64,000 nt of DNA from Candidatus Merdivicinus intestinigallinarum (GCA_018713335.1 DVOW01000012.1:1-64000), one strand, 5' to 3'; shown: positions 23,860-33,955, counted from the stretch's first letter. Program-made: numbers and translations. Notes: generated from the sequence alone by a model not told the origin.

Positions 23860-24515
23860 CAGCCCACCTCCCCCGGCAGATCCGCGCGGCGGACGGTTTT
23901 GCAGACAGTGACGGCATAAACCCGGGCCGCGCCGGCTTTCCGCAGGGTCTGGGCCGCTTCCAAAAGGGTGGAGCCGGTGGTGACTACGTCGTCGCAGAGG
24001 AGGACGGATTTTCCCTCCAGGGAAACGCCCTTCCGAACCCGGTAAGCGTCTTTCAGGTTGATGCGCCGTTCCCGCGCCCGAAGGTCATGCTGCTGGGCAG
24101 TGTCCCGGTGTTTTCGGAGGGCCGGGCAGACCGGCATGCCGGTTTCCTCCCCTAAAAATCGGGCCAGCAGCGCCGCCTGATTGTATCCCCGTTTGCGAAG
24201 CCCTTTCCGGTACATGGGGACGGGGACGATGCAGTCGAACCGCGCCCCTTTCAGGGAGTCGGTCAGATAAGGGGCCAGGCTCCGGGCCCGTCCGGTTTTC
24301 CCCTGGAATTTCAGCTGGCGGACCGCGTTTTCAGCGGCCCCCTCATAGGAAAAGGGTGCGAAAAGGCCGTCCAGCCCCGGCAGGTCCCAGGGCGTTTTCA
24401 GCCAGGGGAGGGCAGGTTCGCATCCTTCGCAGCACCGGGCCTTCCCCGGGATTACCTTCCCGCAGAAGGGGCACTGCTTGGGGAACAGTACCTCCCACAG
24501 GGACAAAAGCCGCAT
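23859..24515 (-). CDS. ComF family phosphoribosyltransferase-like protein
   Basis: The 218-residue protein has an N-terminal four-Cys zinc ribbon (CPFCGK and CCEGC, about 13-33) and a C-terminal phosphoribosyltransferase fold with the PRPP loop VLLCDDVVTTGSTL. ComF proteins take part in DNA uptake during competence in several bacteria, though many homologues serve in unknown roles. GGAGG lies about eight bases before the ATG at 24515; the longer upstream reading crosses the lexA gap and is unlikely. No other competence gene is present. Confidence 0.9.
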   Translation of the reverse strand: MRLLSLWEVLFPKQCPFCGKVIPGKARCCEGCEPALPWLKTPWDLPGLDGLFAPFSYEGAAENAVRQLKFQGKTGRARSLAPYLTDSLKGARFDCIVPVPMYRKGLRKRGYNQAALLARFLGEETGMPVCPALRKHRDTAQQHDLRARERRINLKDAYRVRKGVSLEGKSVLLCDDVVTTGSTLLEAAQTLRKAGAARVYAVTVCKTVRRADLPGEVG

Positions 24516-24594
24516 TTTCCCGCCTCCTTTCCCCAATTTTTTCCGGTGAACACAAAAGGGGACGCCCTCCGGGCGTCCCAAGATCAGCTGAAGC

Positions 24595-25176
24595 TTAATA
24601 ATTCCGCACCAAAGCGGCAATTTTGCCTAAAATGGTGACTTCCTCCACGATAATGGGCTCGTAGGCCGGGTTCTCCGGCATCAGGCGGAAGTAGCCTTTT
24701 TCCTTATAAAGCCGCTTGACTGTAGCTTCGTCGTCGATCAAGGCCACTACAATGTCCCCGTTGTGGCAGACAGGGGTCTTTTTGACTACAATAATGTCCC
24801 CGTCCAGAATCCCGGTGCCGATCATGCTGTCCCCCCGGACATGGAGGGCGAAGTAATCGTCGGAATCCCCGGTCAGGTTGGGGATGGAAATGTATTCCTC
24901 CACCTCCTCAATGGCGGTAATGGGGAGCCCTGCCGTCACCGTCCCCAGCAGGGGCACGGCGCAGGCGTCGCTGGAAGGCAGCTTGATGGTGCGTTTTTTC
25001 ATGCTGTCCTTGATGATATACCCTTCCTCCGCCAGCTCTTTCAGATAGTAATGGACGGTGGAGGTGGACTTGATGCCCAGCTCCTCCCCGATTTCCCGGA
25101 CAGTAGGGGAGAAGCCCCGGTTTAAGATGCAGTCCCGGATATAATCATAGATCTTTTTCCCTTTTTCACTTAACAT
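24595..25176 (-). CDS. lexA: SOS repressor LexA
   Basis: LexA represses DNA-damage genes and cuts itself when activated RecA is present. The 193-residue protein has the winged HTH at about 1-65 (SPTVREIGEELGIKSTSTVH), the cleavage bond Ala82-Gly83 in TVTAGLPI, the catalytic Ser117 in GDSMIG and Lys154 in ATVKRL. The length is somewhat below the usual 200-plus. It starts inside the end of the upstream TrkA-type gene (11-base overlap), with AAGGAGGCGG as ribosome site. recA is at 44456 in the same window. I found no clear LexA box next to lexA itself. Confidence 0.95.
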   Translation of the reverse strand: MLSEKGKKIYDYIRDCILNRGFSPTVREIGEELGIKSTSTVHYYLKELAEEGYIIKDSMKKRTIKLPSSDACAVPLLGTVTAGLPITAIEEVEEYISIPNLTGDSDDYFALHVRGDSMIGTGILDGDIIVVKKTPVCHNGDIVVALIDDEATVKRLYKEKGYFRLMPENPAYEPIIVEEVTILGKIAALVRNY

Positions 25177-25855
25177 GTCCCCTGCCGCCTCCTTCGTCTG
25201 TCAGCCTGAACCGTTCCTTCAGCTCGTGCATGGCGTCGTCTTTTGTCAGAATCAGCAGCTTGTCCCCGGAGAAGATCAGGGTGTTGCCTCGGGGGATCAG
25301 CATTTCGCCGCTGCGTTCCACCGATACTACGACCATCTGCTCCGGCAGCCGGATGTCCGAGAGCTTTTTGCCGGAATACCGAAAGTCGTTGGGCAGTACG
25401 ATCTCCACGATAGAGGCTTCCCCCTGGTTCAAGGAGATCAGGTGCTTGATGCTGGACATATCCACTTCCCGTTCCATGAGCCGGGTAATGGCGTCGATGC
25501 TGGAAACGGCGATGTCCACCCCCAATTCCCGCATCACATCGGCGTTTTTGGGGTTGTTGGCCTTGGCGATGGTCCGGCGGACGTGGAATTCCAGCCGCCC
25601 CAGCTGGCAGGCGATGAGGTTGATCTCATCCCGGCCGGAAACGGCAATGAGCACATCCGCTTTGGCCGCCCCGGCCTCCTGAAGCGCTTCGATGGTGGTG
25701 CCGTCCCCTAAAATGACGGGGATGTCCAAATTATTGGCCAAACGGGAACAGACGTCTTTTTTGGATTCCACCACGGTTGGCTCATGATTATGCTCCAAAA
25801 GGGCTTTTGCCAGGTAATAACCGACGGTCCCGCCGCCTACAATCACAATTTTCAT
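25166..25855 (-). CDS. TrkA-type potassium channel regulator (RCK N + C domains)
   Basis: The 229-residue protein has an NAD-binding RCK-N Rossmann domain (MKIVIVGGGTVGYYLAKALL at the start, GDGTTIEALQEAG) and an RCK-C (TrkA-C) domain from about 140. Such proteins gate Trk/Ktr potassium channels from inside the cell. It follows another TrkA-type gene by 20 bases, so the two may form a pair. No TrkH/KtrB membrane channel is in the window. Confidence 0.9.
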   Translation of the reverse strand: MKIVIVGGGTVGYYLAKALLEHNHEPTVVESKKDVCSRLANNLDIPVILGDGTTIEALQEAGAAKADVLIAVSGRDEINLIACQLGRLEFHVRRTIAKANNPKNADVMRELGVDIAVSSIDAITRLMEREVDMSSIKHLISLNQGEASIVEIVLPNDFRYSGKKLSDIRLPEQMVVVSVERSGEMLIPRGNTLIFSGDKLLILTKDDAMHELKERFRLTDEGGGRGHVK

Positions 25856-25875
25856 AGCAGTTCCTTTCCGGCGGC

Positions 25876-26493
25876 TCAGTCCACAACGGCGGCGACTACC
25901 AGGGAGTCGCCGGCGCGGATGGTAATGGGCTGATAGGCTGCCATTGTCATGGTGCCGTCCTCATGGCAGACGGCAAAGGGAGATTTCCCTTCCCCCAGGT
26001 TCAGTTCGGATACCAGCATCCCAATCATCTTCCGGCTCACCGGGACGGTGTGGAAGCTGACGGTGGACTGGCCGATGACCACCTGGCGGTTCGGTTCCTC
26101 GATCAAGAGGTTTTTGACGGTTTCCACCGTCAGATTGGTGGGGCAGATGGTCCGCAGGCCAAAGTGGGCAAAGACATTTTCCCGCCGGGGATCATAAATC
26201 CGGGCCACGATGTTTTCCACGTCGAAGTATTCCTTGGCCACCTGGCAGACCATGATATTGGTGTTGTCGTCCGGGCTGACTGCGGCCAGGGCGTCGCAGT
26301 TTTCGATGCCCGCTTCCCGCAGCACGTCCCGGTCAATGGGAATCCCCACGGTGCAGTAGCCGCTGTAATCCGGCGGCAGCTTCTCAAACGCGGCTTCATT
26401 GGCGTCCACAATGGTGACGCTGTGGCCCTCCCGGCTCAAGGTGGCGGCCAGCTCGGAGCCGACCTTCCCGCAGCCAACGATCAGTATATTCAT
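25876..26493 (-). CDS. TrkA-type potassium channel regulator, second copy
   Basis: The 205-residue protein starts MNILIVGCGKVGSELAATLS, a Rossmann NAD-binding motif of the RCK family, and has a shorter C-terminal region ending AAYQPITIRAGDSLVVAAVVD, typical of TrkA-C. I chose the start at 26493 because a longer reading lacks a ribosome site. With the gene at 25166 it probably forms the cytoplasmic gating ring for a potassium uptake channel encoded elsewhere. The strand order VTT protein, TrkA, TrkA, lexA suggests read-through transcription. Confidence 0.88.
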   Translation of the reverse strand: MNILIVGCGKVGSELAATLSREGHSVTIVDANEAAFEKLPPDYSGYCTVGIPIDRDVLREAGIENCDALAAVSPDDNTNIMVCQVAKEYFDVENIVARIYDPRRENVFAHFGLRTICPTNLTVETVKNLLIEEPNRQVVIGQSTVSFHTVPVSRKMIGMLVSELNLGEGKSPFAVCHEDGTMTMAAYQPITIRAGDSLVVAAVVD

Positions 26494-26513
26494 AGCAGAA
26501 TCCTTTCTTGCGG

Positions 26514-27245
26514 TCAATTTTTTCCTTCCGCAGCTTTTTCTTGGCGGGTCATCCGCCGGTAAACGAGCAGCCCAACCAGGGCGCAAAGCCCCAAGATCCC
26601 GTAAAGGACCGCTGCCAGCATGAAATTCCCTTCCAGGATGCTGACGCCGGCATAGGTGGTGATGAGCATCCCCGGCGCCCGTCCCAACGTGGAAATCAGC
26701 ACAAAGCGGTGGATGCTGATGGGGGTCAGGGGGGCGATAAAGGTGAAAAAGTCCTTGGGCAGACCCGGGATCAGAAACAGGACAAAGGTGAGCAGTTCGG
26801 CGTTTTTGGCGTTGCGGAACACCTCCAGGCGGTTCAGATTTTTCACCTTTTTTTCATCGTGGAAAGCCGCGATGACGCCGCTGCCCAGCTTTTGGACGGC
26901 GAAGAAAACAAGGTAAGTCCCCAAAAGCACCCCGGCAAGGCACAGCAAAGCGCCGCCGATGCCCCCGTACATCATGCCGGAAGCCAGTTCAATGGGTTCC
27001 CCCGGCAGGAAGGCCACAGCAATCTGGCAGGCCTGGAACAAAATCAGGATGGCAGCGCCCCATATGCCGAAGCCGGCAATAAAGCTCTGCAATTCTTCCG
27101 CCGCGTTTTCACTGCGGAGGATGCCCCAAAGGGCGTCCCAGTGATACCAGATAAACCCGCACAGAAAAAGCGCCATCAGCGCCGCGGCGGACCAGGCGCA
27201 GACTGTAATGGCCCGGCGGACAGCGAGTTTGTTTTTTTCTTCCAT
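26514..27245 (-). CDS. TVP38/TMEM64 (VTT/DedA-like) membrane protein
   Basis: The 243-residue protein has about six hydrophobic spans with the VTT-domain core: FLPGEPIELASGMMYGGIGG and FLIPGLPKDFFTFIAPLTPIS. VTT proteins include DedA flippases for lipid carriers and yeast Tvp38. Substrate here is unknown. Two starts are possible. I prefer the ATG at 27245, seven bases after AAAGGG, over 27281. It precedes the two TrkA-type genes on the same strand. Confidence 0.85.
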   Translation of the reverse strand: MEEKNKLAVRRAITVCAWSAAALMALFLCGFIWYHWDALWGILRSENAAEELQSFIAGFGIWGAAILILFQACQIAVAFLPGEPIELASGMMYGGIGGALLCLAGVLLGTYLVFFAVQKLGSGVIAAFHDEKKVKNLNRLEVFRNAKNAELLTFVLFLIPGLPKDFFTFIAPLTPISIHRFVLISTLGRAPGMLITTYAGVSILEGNFMLAAVLYGILGLCALVGLLVYRRMTRQEKAAEGKN

Positions 27246-27412
27246 AGGCAAGCCCTTTCTGTTTGGATTGTGTACTTTCATTGTAAAAGCATTCCTTTCT
27301 GTTGTCAAGAGAAAAAATGTTTGTAATTTGTAAATACCGGCAGTTTTAGCCTTTTTCCGGCAAAAGGGAGGGCTATTCCGCCAAAAATCCCTCGGAAACC
27401 GCAAAGTCCCCC

Positions 27413-27441
27413 TTGACAAACCCAGATGGATTTGGTAATAT
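27413..27441 (+). promoter_or_regulatory. Promoter of the metK leader
   Basis: TTGACA at 27413-27418 with TAATAT at 27436-27441 (17-base spacer); TATAAT at 27439-27444 overlaps it with a longer spacer. Transcription would start right before the riboswitch. Confidence 0.75.
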
Positions 27442-27456
27442 AATATCGATAATTAC

Positions 27457-27556
27457 CTTATCAAGAGTGGCGGAGGAACAGGACCTGTGAAGCCACGACA
27501 ACCTCCCGGGAAACCGGAAAGGTGCCATTTCCTGCGACGCAGTCGAGAGATGAGGT
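27457..27556 (+). ncRNA. SAM-I (S-box) riboswitch
   Basis: The leader matches the S-box: CTTATCAAGAGTGGCGGAGG at its 5' side, then CCTGTGAAGCCACGACAACC, and a 3' side that closes P1 with GATGAGG. S-box RNAs bind S-adenosylmethionine and switch off transcription. Two core changes from the common consensus are GAACAGGAC and ACGACAACC. A terminator at 27573-27598 follows. Since metK makes SAM, this gives end-product feedback. Confidence 0.95.
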
Positions 27557-27572
27557 TTGCTTTAAAAACTGG

Positions 27573-27598
27573 AAGCGCTCGATGCCGGGCGCTTTTTT
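27573..27598 (+). terminator. Riboswitch-controlled terminator
   Basis: An eight-base stem (AAGCGCTC with GGGCGCTT, one G-T pair) around a six-base loop is followed by a T run. It is the probable expression platform of the SAM-I riboswitch. Confidence 0.85.
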
Positions 27599-27715
27599 GT
27601 TTGCACTGGAATCTTTCCTGCAAGCGGCCTTCCCTGAAATTTTGGGAAATTTGGGCCGGCGTATGCGTTTTATTTTGTGTTCTCCCGAAAAAGGGAGAGA
27701 AAGGAGAAAAAATTT

Positions 27716-28897
<1,182 letters not shown>

Positions 28898-28915
28898 CCG
28901 CCTGATACAGAAAAC

Positions 28916-28957
28916 GAAGGAGAAGCCCAAAGCTCTACACGGGCCTCTCCTTCATTT
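28916..28957 (+). terminator. Terminator of metK
   Basis: GAAGGAGAaGCCC pairs with GGGCcTCTCCTTC around a 12-base loop, followed by ATTTG. The T tract is short but the stem is long. Confidence 0.7.
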
Positions 28958-28984
28958 GAACCCAGAAAAAAGGAGTGGATGGAA

Positions 28985-29926
28985 ATGCTCAGCAAACACG
29001 GACAAAAACTGGCGCAGGACATGAACTTGCTGCCCTACCCCAAAGAAGGCTTCCTTTGCGGGAGGATCGGAGAGTTCCCGGTGGTCATTGGAGAGTTACA
29101 AGACCGGCGGCTGGTTGTGCGCCTGTGGGCCAAACCCGGCGACACTGTCCCTGCCAGGGAACTGGAAGAATTTCTGCGGATGGAGCTGCCGGACCTGCCC
29201 AAGGGCTTCGGTTCCAAGAAAGAAGAATACGGCTGGGCATTTTTGATCCCGCCCATGCAGTACCCCAAAAAGCTGGAAACCATCCGTTCCCTGTTCGGGG
29301 CGTTGTCCCGATATTTCAGTGAAAACGCTATGGTCCCCTGCTGCGCCCACTGCGGGAGCACAGGACCGACGGGGCTTTATCAGTGCGGCGAAGGGGCCGC
29401 CAGCTTCTGCGAAAACTGCGCCGCGGAGTGCAGCCAGGCTTTGCAGGCGGCCGCCGCGGGACGGAAAAGCCAGCCGGGCAATGTGCTGCTGGGGCTTGTT
29501 GGCGCGGTGATCGGCGCGGTTCCGGGGGTCATTTTGTGGCTCCTCATTTACCGGCTGGGATACATCGCGGCGGTGTGTGGCCTGCTGCTGGCCTTCGGGG
29601 CAGTCAAGGGGTACTCCATGCTGGGCAAGCGGCTGGATGTCAAGGGGACGGTCATCAGCGTCATCGTGTCGGTGGTCATGCTGGTGGTGGCCCTGATGCT
29701 CTGTTACGGCTGGGCACTCTACGATGTGTTCGGGCCGGAGGGCTTCACCTTTTTGGACTGCATCCTGGCTGTCCCCACGACCCTGGCGGTGTATCCGGAG
29801 ATCCTCACCACCTTTGTGGGGGAATTTATCATCGGCCTCCTGCTGACCGGCGTGGGCAGCTTCGCTTCGGTGAAACGGCTCTACCAGCAGGCAAACCCCA
29901 GCACGGTTTTCCGCAAACTGGTTTAA
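28985..29926 (+). CDS. Cys-rich zinc-ribbon-like multi-span membrane protein, paralogue A
   Basis: I do not recognise a named family. The 313-residue protein has a soluble N-terminal region of about 115 residues, a four-to-six-Cys cluster (CCAHCG, then QCGEG, then FCENC, about 119-145) suited to zinc binding, and a C-terminal half with four or more hydrophobic spans. A motif KGYSMLGKRLDVKGTVISV sits between spans. The next gene is a clear paralogue with the same plan. I prefer the ATG at 28985, nine bases after AGGAG, to 28979. The layout suggests a membrane protein with a cytoplasmic sensing or binding head; its role is unknown. Confidence 0.7.
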   Translation: MLSKHGQKLAQDMNLLPYPKEGFLCGRIGEFPVVIGELQDRRLVVRLWAKPGDTVPARELEEFLRMELPDLPKGFGSKKEEYGWAFLIPPMQYPKKLETIRSLFGALSRYFSENAMVPCCAHCGSTGPTGLYQCGEGAASFCENCAAECSQALQAAAAGRKSQPGNVLLGLVGAVIGAVPGVILWLLIYRLGYIAAVCGLLLAFGAVKGYSMLGKRLDVKGTVISVIVSVVMLVVALMLCYGWALYDVFGPEGFTFLDCILAVPTTLAVYPEILTTFVGEFIIGLLLTGVGSFASVKRLYQQANPSTVFRKLV

Positions 29927-29949
29927 AGGCTTAAAAGGGAGGGATTGGG

Positions 29950-30981
29950 ATGCTGGGAAGCGATCTGCGGGCCATGGCCCAGGGCCTTCATTTCCTTTCG
30001 GATACAAACTGCAGGTTCCTGTACGGGAGGATCGGGCCTTACCCGGCTTGGGTCCGGGAGATCCCGGGGAGTCAGCTCCTGCTGTCGGCGGCGGCGAAAC
30101 CCGGGGCAAACGGCGTCCTGCCGGCTGCGGAGGACATCCGCCGGATGCTGCCCCAAGGGGCGGTCCTTTCCATAAAAATCACCCCTTTCCGGTGGCAGGT
30201 TGTGGTGAAGCGGGGCAAAACCCCGGAAACCACCCTGCTTGTAAAACAGGTTTTTGATACCCTGGAACAGTATTTTTCTCAAAATGGCTACCGCCCCTGC
30301 TGCGCCAAATGCGGCGCGGAAGGGGTCATGCCCATTTACCAGTGCGGGCAGATCATGCGGGCTTTATGCGACGATTGCGCCGGGGAAACGGCGTTCCTGG
30401 CGAAAAAAGACCGGAAGCGTCCCAGCAAGCTAGGCAAAGGAATTTTAGGGGCTTTGGGCGGAACGGCCCTTGGGACTGCGGTGTCCCTGCTGCTTTCCTT
30501 CCTTTTTTGGATGGCTTGCAGCCTGGCGTTCTATGTTCTGGAAGCAGGTTTCTACAGCATGTTTGGGAATACTCAGGACGCCGTTACCATAATAGGTCTG
30601 ACTGCGTTGATTTGGCTGATTCCCGCATTATCGGGGCTGTTGATGCTGGCCTTTGTCTGCGGCTTTCTTATGATGCTGCCCGCTTCCAAGGGGTACGCCC
30701 TTTTGGGCGGGAAATACGATGTCCGGGGAATCGCCGTCAGCGTACTCTGTGTCGGAGCTTTCCTATTTGCTTTCTATTTTTGGCTGTTGGGCGGGCTGTC
30801 TTTTGCGGAACCGGCGTATTACTCTATTGGCGTGATCCGGATCGGCGGGCTTTATTTTGACATGAACAGTTTGATGGCTTCCGCCATTTTCTCCGCTTGT
30901 TACGTCCCGGGCATTGCCATAGCGGGCTTTGGGGAAATGGACCGGCAGAAACGCAGAGAAGCCTTCCGGCGGCTCCTTTGA
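29950..30981 (+). CDS. Cys-rich zinc-ribbon-like multi-span membrane protein, paralogue B
   Basis: The 343-residue protein repeats the plan of its upstream neighbour. It has a soluble head of about 115 residues, the Cys cluster CCAKCG - YQCGQ - LCDDC, then several hydrophobic spans and the shared motif KGYALLGGKYDVRGIAVSV. Overall similarity is moderate, so the duplication is old. It lies 23 bases downstream and is probably cotranscribed. The C-terminal part is longer, with extra residues between the last two spans. No function can be given; a paired membrane complex is possible. Confidence 0.7.
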   Translation: MLGSDLRAMAQGLHFLSDTNCRFLYGRIGPYPAWVREIPGSQLLLSAAAKPGANGVLPAAEDIRRMLPQGAVLSIKITPFRWQVVVKRGKTPETTLLVKQVFDTLEQYFSQNGYRPCCAKCGAEGVMPIYQCGQIMRALCDDCAGETAFLAKKDRKRPSKLGKGILGALGGTALGTAVSLLLSFLFWMACSLAFYVLEAGFYSMFGNTQDAVTIIGLTALIWLIPALSGLLMLAFVCGFLMMLPASKGYALLGGKYDVRGIAVSVLCVGAFLFAFYFWLLGGLSFAEPAYYSIGVIRIGGLYFDMNSLMASAIFSACYVPGIAIAGFGEMDRQKRREAFRRLL

Positions 30982-31044
30982 GGCACCTTTTTGCCCTTTC
31001 TTTCATAATATGGGGTATCTTATGGAAGAAAGGGCGGGATTTTG

Positions 31045-31371
31045 ATGTGGACATATTTTTGGGCCGGCCTTTTGGCCGGGTTGATCATCTGGGCAGTGGC
31101 CGAGGCGGCCCTGCGGCTGCGGAAACCGGTTTCCAAAGGGATGCGGGAGGAAGTCTTCGCGGTGCTGGAGCTCACAAAGCCTGCGGAGGATCTGGAGTAC
31201 GTCCTGCGGCGGATGAAAGCGGATTTTTCCGGCTGCGGGTTTACCGGATGCCGGATCCTGTTGGCGGACCGGGAGCTTTCGGAAAACGACCGCCAGGTGG
31301 CGGCCAGGACGGAAGGGGTCTACTTGGTGCCGTCCCGGGTTTTGGAAATACTGCCCTGGCGGACGGAATAG
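31045..31371 (+). CDS. Small single-span membrane protein, unknown
   Basis: The 108-residue protein has one N-terminal hydrophobic span (about 2-22, TYFWAGLLAGLIIWAVAEAAL) and a soluble remainder rich in Arg and Glu with CGFTGCRIL in the middle. No family is recognised. The ATG at 31045 follows AAAGGGCGGGA. It lies between the paralogous membrane pair and recD2 on the same strand, and may belong to either transcript. Confidence 0.6.
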   Translation: MWTYFWAGLLAGLIIWAVAEAALRLRKPVSKGMREEVFAVLELTKPAEDLEYVLRRMKADFSGCGFTGCRILLADRELSENDRQVAARTEGVYLVPSRVLEILPWRTE

Positions 31372-31398
31372 CAATTTGAGTTTGGGAAGGCGGGAAAC

Positions 31399-33615
31399 AT
31401 GAGAGAACAGGAAATGGTGCAGATCCGGGGAACGGTGGAAGACGTCCTCTTTGCCAACCCGGAAAATGGGTTCGCGGTCATTGAACTGGACACCGGGGAG
31501 GAACTTCTGCCGGTGGTGGGGGAGCTTTGCGGCGTGGAGCCCGGGGAAGAGCTGACCATCACCGGCAGCTATGGAAACCACCCCAAATTCGGCTACCAAT
31601 TCAAGGCCGCGCTCTTTGAACGGAGCCTTCCCACCAACCTCACAGCCATCCGCAAATACCTGGCCTCCGGGGCGGTGAAAGGCATCGGCCCGGCCCTGGC
31701 CGGCCGGATTGTGGACACCTTCGGCAGCAAAACTTTGGAGGTGCTGGAAAAATCCCCGGACCGCCTGTCCGAGGTCAAGGGTATCTCCCAGCGCAAGGCC
31801 CAGGAGCTGGTGCAGGAGTTCAACCAGATGTTCGGCATGCGGATGGTGATGATTTTCCTGTCCTCCCATGGGCTCAGCTCTTCCCAGAGCGTCAGGGTCT
31901 ATAAAAAATGGGGCCCCATGGCCATGGACCTTCTGAAAGCCAACCCCTACCTCCTCTGCAGCGGGGAATTCGGGGTGGAATTCGAGAAGGCCGACCGTAT
32001 GGCCCTTTCCTTGAACCTTTCCCCGGACAGCCCGGAACGGGTCTTCGGCGGCATCATCTATATGCTCCGCCACAACCTTCACAACGGCCACACCTGCCTT
32101 GCGCGGGAGGTTGTGGCCGCCAAGTGCGCTCAGCTTTTGCAGCTTTCTAGGGACCGGGTGGAGGCGGAGATCGACACCCGTATCGGCGAGGAGGAGCTGT
32201 TTTCCATCCAGCGGAATCGGGAGTACCTGTTCCTGCCGGATCTATACGGGGCGGAACGGTATGTGGCCCTGCGGATCGGGCTCATGCTCCAGAACCGGTA
32301 TTTTGAAACCCGGAATGTGGACAAGATGATCGACAAAGTGGAGCAGGAAAAAGGGATGAGATATGAGGGCCTTCAGCGGGAAGCCATCCGCCAGGCCCTT
32401 TCCCGCAGCGTCCTGATCCTCACCGGCGGCCCCGGCACCGGCAAAACCACCACCTTGAACGCCATTATCGAGCTGCTGGAAGGGGAGGGCTTAAAACTTG
32501 CCATCGCCGCCCCAACGGGACGGGCCGCCAAGCGGATCTCCGAAGTCACCGGCCGGGAGGCCAAAACCGTCCACCGGCTTTTGGAGGTGGATTTCAGCGA
32601 CGAAAGCCGCAGCAAGTTCCTCCACAACGAGCAGCACCCCTTGGACGCCGACGCGGTGGTCATCGACGAAATGTCCATGGTGGATATCTTCCTCTTTGAG
32701 TCCCTTCTGCGGGGCATCAAAATGGGCTGCCGCCTGATTTTGGTGGGGGACTCGGACCAGCTGCCCTCGGTGGGGCCGGGAAACGTCCTCCGGGATCTGA
32801 TTGACAGCGGGAAAATCCCCACAGTGGAACTCAAGCAGGTGTTCCGCCAGGCGGCGGAAAGCCTCATCGTCACCAACGCCCACAAAATCGTGGAAGGAGA
32901 GATGCCGGACCTGACGGTCAAGGACCGGGACTTCTTTTTCCTCAGCCGTTTAAACGCGGAAAACGCCGCCAAAACCGTGGTGGAGCTGGCGGCGGAGCGC
33001 CTGCCCAAAAGCTACGGCTTTTCCCCGGTGGCGGACATCCAGGTGCTGGCCCCCCAGCGGAAAGGGGATTTGGGGGTCAACACTCTGAACACCCGGCTCC
33101 AGGCGGCGTTAAATCCCCCGGCTCCCGGGAAAAAGGAGTGGAAGGGGATGTTTTACACCTTCCGGGAAGGGGACAAGGTGCTGCAAACCCGGAACAACTA
33201 CGACATTGAGTGGGACAAGAACGGCGAAAAGGGCATGGGTGTCTTCAACGGGGACATCGGCATGATCAAGGAGATCGACCATCCCGCCGGAACCATCGAC
33301 ATTGACTTTGACGACCGAATCTGCACCTATACCTTCGATATGGCGGCGGAATTGGAGCTGGCCTACGCCGTCACTGTCCACAAAAGCCAGGGCAGCGAGT
33401 ATGACGCGGTGATCCTGCCCATTTTGGGCGGATACGACAAGCTCTATTTCCGGAACCTTTTGTACACCGCCGTCACCCGGGCCAGGAAGCTCCTGATTTT
33501 GGTGGGTTCCCAGAAGCGCATCGCCTATATGGTGGAAAATAACCTCCGCACCCTGCGCTACACCGGGCTGAAGTTCTTTTTGCAGCAGACGGGGACCGAG
33601 GAAATTTGTAAGTAG
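31399..33615 (+). CDS. recD2: RecD2-type ATP-dependent DNA helicase
   Basis: RecD2 is a 5'-3' helicase of bacteria without RecBC, acting in DNA repair and fork handling. The 738-residue protein has the OB-like N-terminal domain, a helix-hairpin-helix region (GIGPALAGRIVDTFG and VKGISQRKAQEL), Walker A GGPGTGKTTTLN near 342, Walker B VVIDEMSMVD, and the SH3-like C-terminal end with VTVHKSQGSEYDAVILP and AVTRARKLLILVG. This is the expected SF1B order and length. It is followed by a gap full of hairpins. Confidence 0.96.
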   Translation: MREQEMVQIRGTVEDVLFANPENGFAVIELDTGEELLPVVGELCGVEPGEELTITGSYGNHPKFGYQFKAALFERSLPTNLTAIRKYLASGAVKGIGPALAGRIVDTFGSKTLEVLEKSPDRLSEVKGISQRKAQELVQEFNQMFGMRMVMIFLSSHGLSSSQSVRVYKKWGPMAMDLLKANPYLLCSGEFGVEFEKADRMALSLNLSPDSPERVFGGIIYMLRHNLHNGHTCLAREVVAAKCAQLLQLSRDRVEAEIDTRIGEEELFSIQRNREYLFLPDLYGAERYVALRIGLMLQNRYFETRNVDKMIDKVEQEKGMRYEGLQREAIRQALSRSVLILTGGPGTGKTTTLNAIIELLEGEGLKLAIAAPTGRAAKRISEVTGREAKTVHRLLEVDFSDESRSKFLHNEQHPLDADAVVIDEMSMVDIFLFESLLRGIKMGCRLILVGDSDQLPSVGPGNVLRDLIDSGKIPTVELKQVFRQAAESLIVTNAHKIVEGEMPDLTVKDRDFFFLSRLNAENAAKTVVELAAERLPKSYGFSPVADIQVLAPQRKGDLGVNTLNTRLQAALNPPAPGKKEWKGMFYTFREGDKVLQTRNNYDIEWDKNGEKGMGVFNGDIGMIKEIDHPAGTIDIDFDDRICTYTFDMAAELELAYAVTVHKSQGSEYDAVILPILGGYDKLYFRNLLYTAVTRARKLLILVGSQKRIAYMVENNLRTLRYTGLKFFLQQTGTEEICK

Positions 33616-33951
33616 GCCGTAGTAAGAGGACAAAATGGTTATAATTTGCTGACGCAAATAAACCGCAGAGAAATATTAGGAGATTCAAAACCCGGATTTT
33701 GCAAGCAAAATCCGGGCGGCGGAACATCGCCGGGCGCTCTGCGGAGCGCCTCTTTTTCTTTATGTTCGCGCCCGGGGCGCGAAAGGACAGGATTTCGCGC
33801 TCTGCGGAGCGCGAGGAAGGGCTCTGCCCTTTCCAATCCCGCAATTTTTCGAGAAAAATTGAGTAAAGCTTTTGATTTTGAATTTTCTAAACAACAGAAC
33901 CGTTTTCAACAGACGAACACCCCCGGGCCAACTGGTCCGGGGGCGTTTTCT
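33616..33951. other. Gene-free stretch with a run of hairpins
   Basis: Between recD2 and the convergent CorC gene I see no credible gene. The stretch holds five perfect hairpins in a row (listed separately) and a terminator. Reading frames on both strands pass through these palindromes and lack good ribosome sites. Confidence 0.6.
33691..33861. repeat. Array of five perfect hairpins
   Basis: In order: CCCGGATTTTGC/GCAAAATCCGGG (33691-33716); GGCGCTC-TGCG-GAGCGCC (33733-33750) followed by TCTTTTTCTTT; TTCGCGCC-CGG-GGCGCGAA (33765-33783); TCGCGCTC-TGCG-GAGCGCGA (33795-33814); CAATTTTTC-GA-GAAAAATTG (33842-33861). The second and fourth share CGCTCTGCGGAGCG. The second has a T tract and may terminate recD2. 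Confidence 0.85.
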
Positions 33952-33955
33952 TTAT
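33918..33955 (+). terminator. Terminator between recD2 and the CorC gene
   Basis: A strong stem (CCCCCGGgCCA with GGTCCGGGGG) is followed on the plus strand by CGTTTTCTTTATT. It overlaps the 3' end of the convergent gene by a few bases. Confidence 0.8.
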
